A stretch of DNA of 6,611 nucleotides from JAAZPT01 sp034180455 (GTDB lineage: Bacteria > Bacillota > Clostridia > Christensenellales > Aristaeellaceae), in assembly GCA_034180455.1 (NCBI GenBank), contig JAXFOG010000024.1, forward strand, positions 1-6,611. Reading direction: 5' to 3'. The position numbers and the translations under genes were made by a program. The notes under the pieces were generated by a model, which was given only the letters and a program-made list of their open reading frames with translations, made no database searches and was not told the origin of the DNA. Shown here piece by piece: positions 6,550-6,611 of this stretch (its first letter is position 1; each line of letters starts with the position of its first letter).

Positions 6550-6611
6550 TAAGATATAAGCTTACCATAAAACCAAAATTTTATAAAAATATACCTCTTG
6601 ATGTTAAATAT

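Noticed and set aside
6527..6568. Minus-strand 13-codon frame (MVSLYLITKPVVK) upstream of the regulator, considered as a signal-peptide pheromone gene.
   Set aside because: It has no Shine-Dalgarno sequence, lies where the promoter elements are expected, and its length is ordinary for chance frames.

Overview
The window suggests an AT-rich, Gram-positive bacterium of the Bacillota (probably Clostridia). The evidence is low GC, strong AGGAGG-type ribosome binding sites before every gene, Sec signal peptides of Gram-positive style, and an Xre-regulator/ABC-exporter pair typical of such genomes. No species can be named from the sequence alone. There is no integrase, transposase, CRISPR array or phage gene, so nothing marks the window as mobile.

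All five protein genes lie on the minus strand, in two transcription units. Read in the minus direction, the right-hand unit (6441 to 3618) encodes an Xre-family helix-turn-helix regulator with a TPR-like helical C-terminal region, then a 572-residue ABC exporter half-transporter. The two genes overlap by 11 bases, so regulator and exporter are translationally coupled. The unit ends at a GC-containing hairpin (3550-3575) with T-rich sequence on both sides.

The middle (3418-3504) is the only plus-strand gene: a complete tRNA-Leu with anticodon CAA and encoded CCA. It has its own promoter (TTGAAA, 17 bp, TAGAAT) and its own hairpin terminator. Its promoter lies back to back with the promoter of the left-hand unit.

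The left-hand unit (3315 to beyond base 1) starts with a pyroglutamyl-peptidase I homologue that keeps the Glu/Cys/His catalytic triad. One base of overlap (TAATG) joins it to a 708-residue secreted protein made of an N-terminal beta-propeller-like region and a C-terminal region resembling an ABC solute-binding protein. After 78 bases a second secreted protein starts and is cut by the window edge. Its first 170 residues look like a diverged paralogue of the propeller half. Neither secreted protein has a lipobox and no permease gene is present, so they may not serve ordinary solute uptake. A cytoplasmic peptidase coupled to secreted propeller/binding-protein chimeras is the least explained part of the window.
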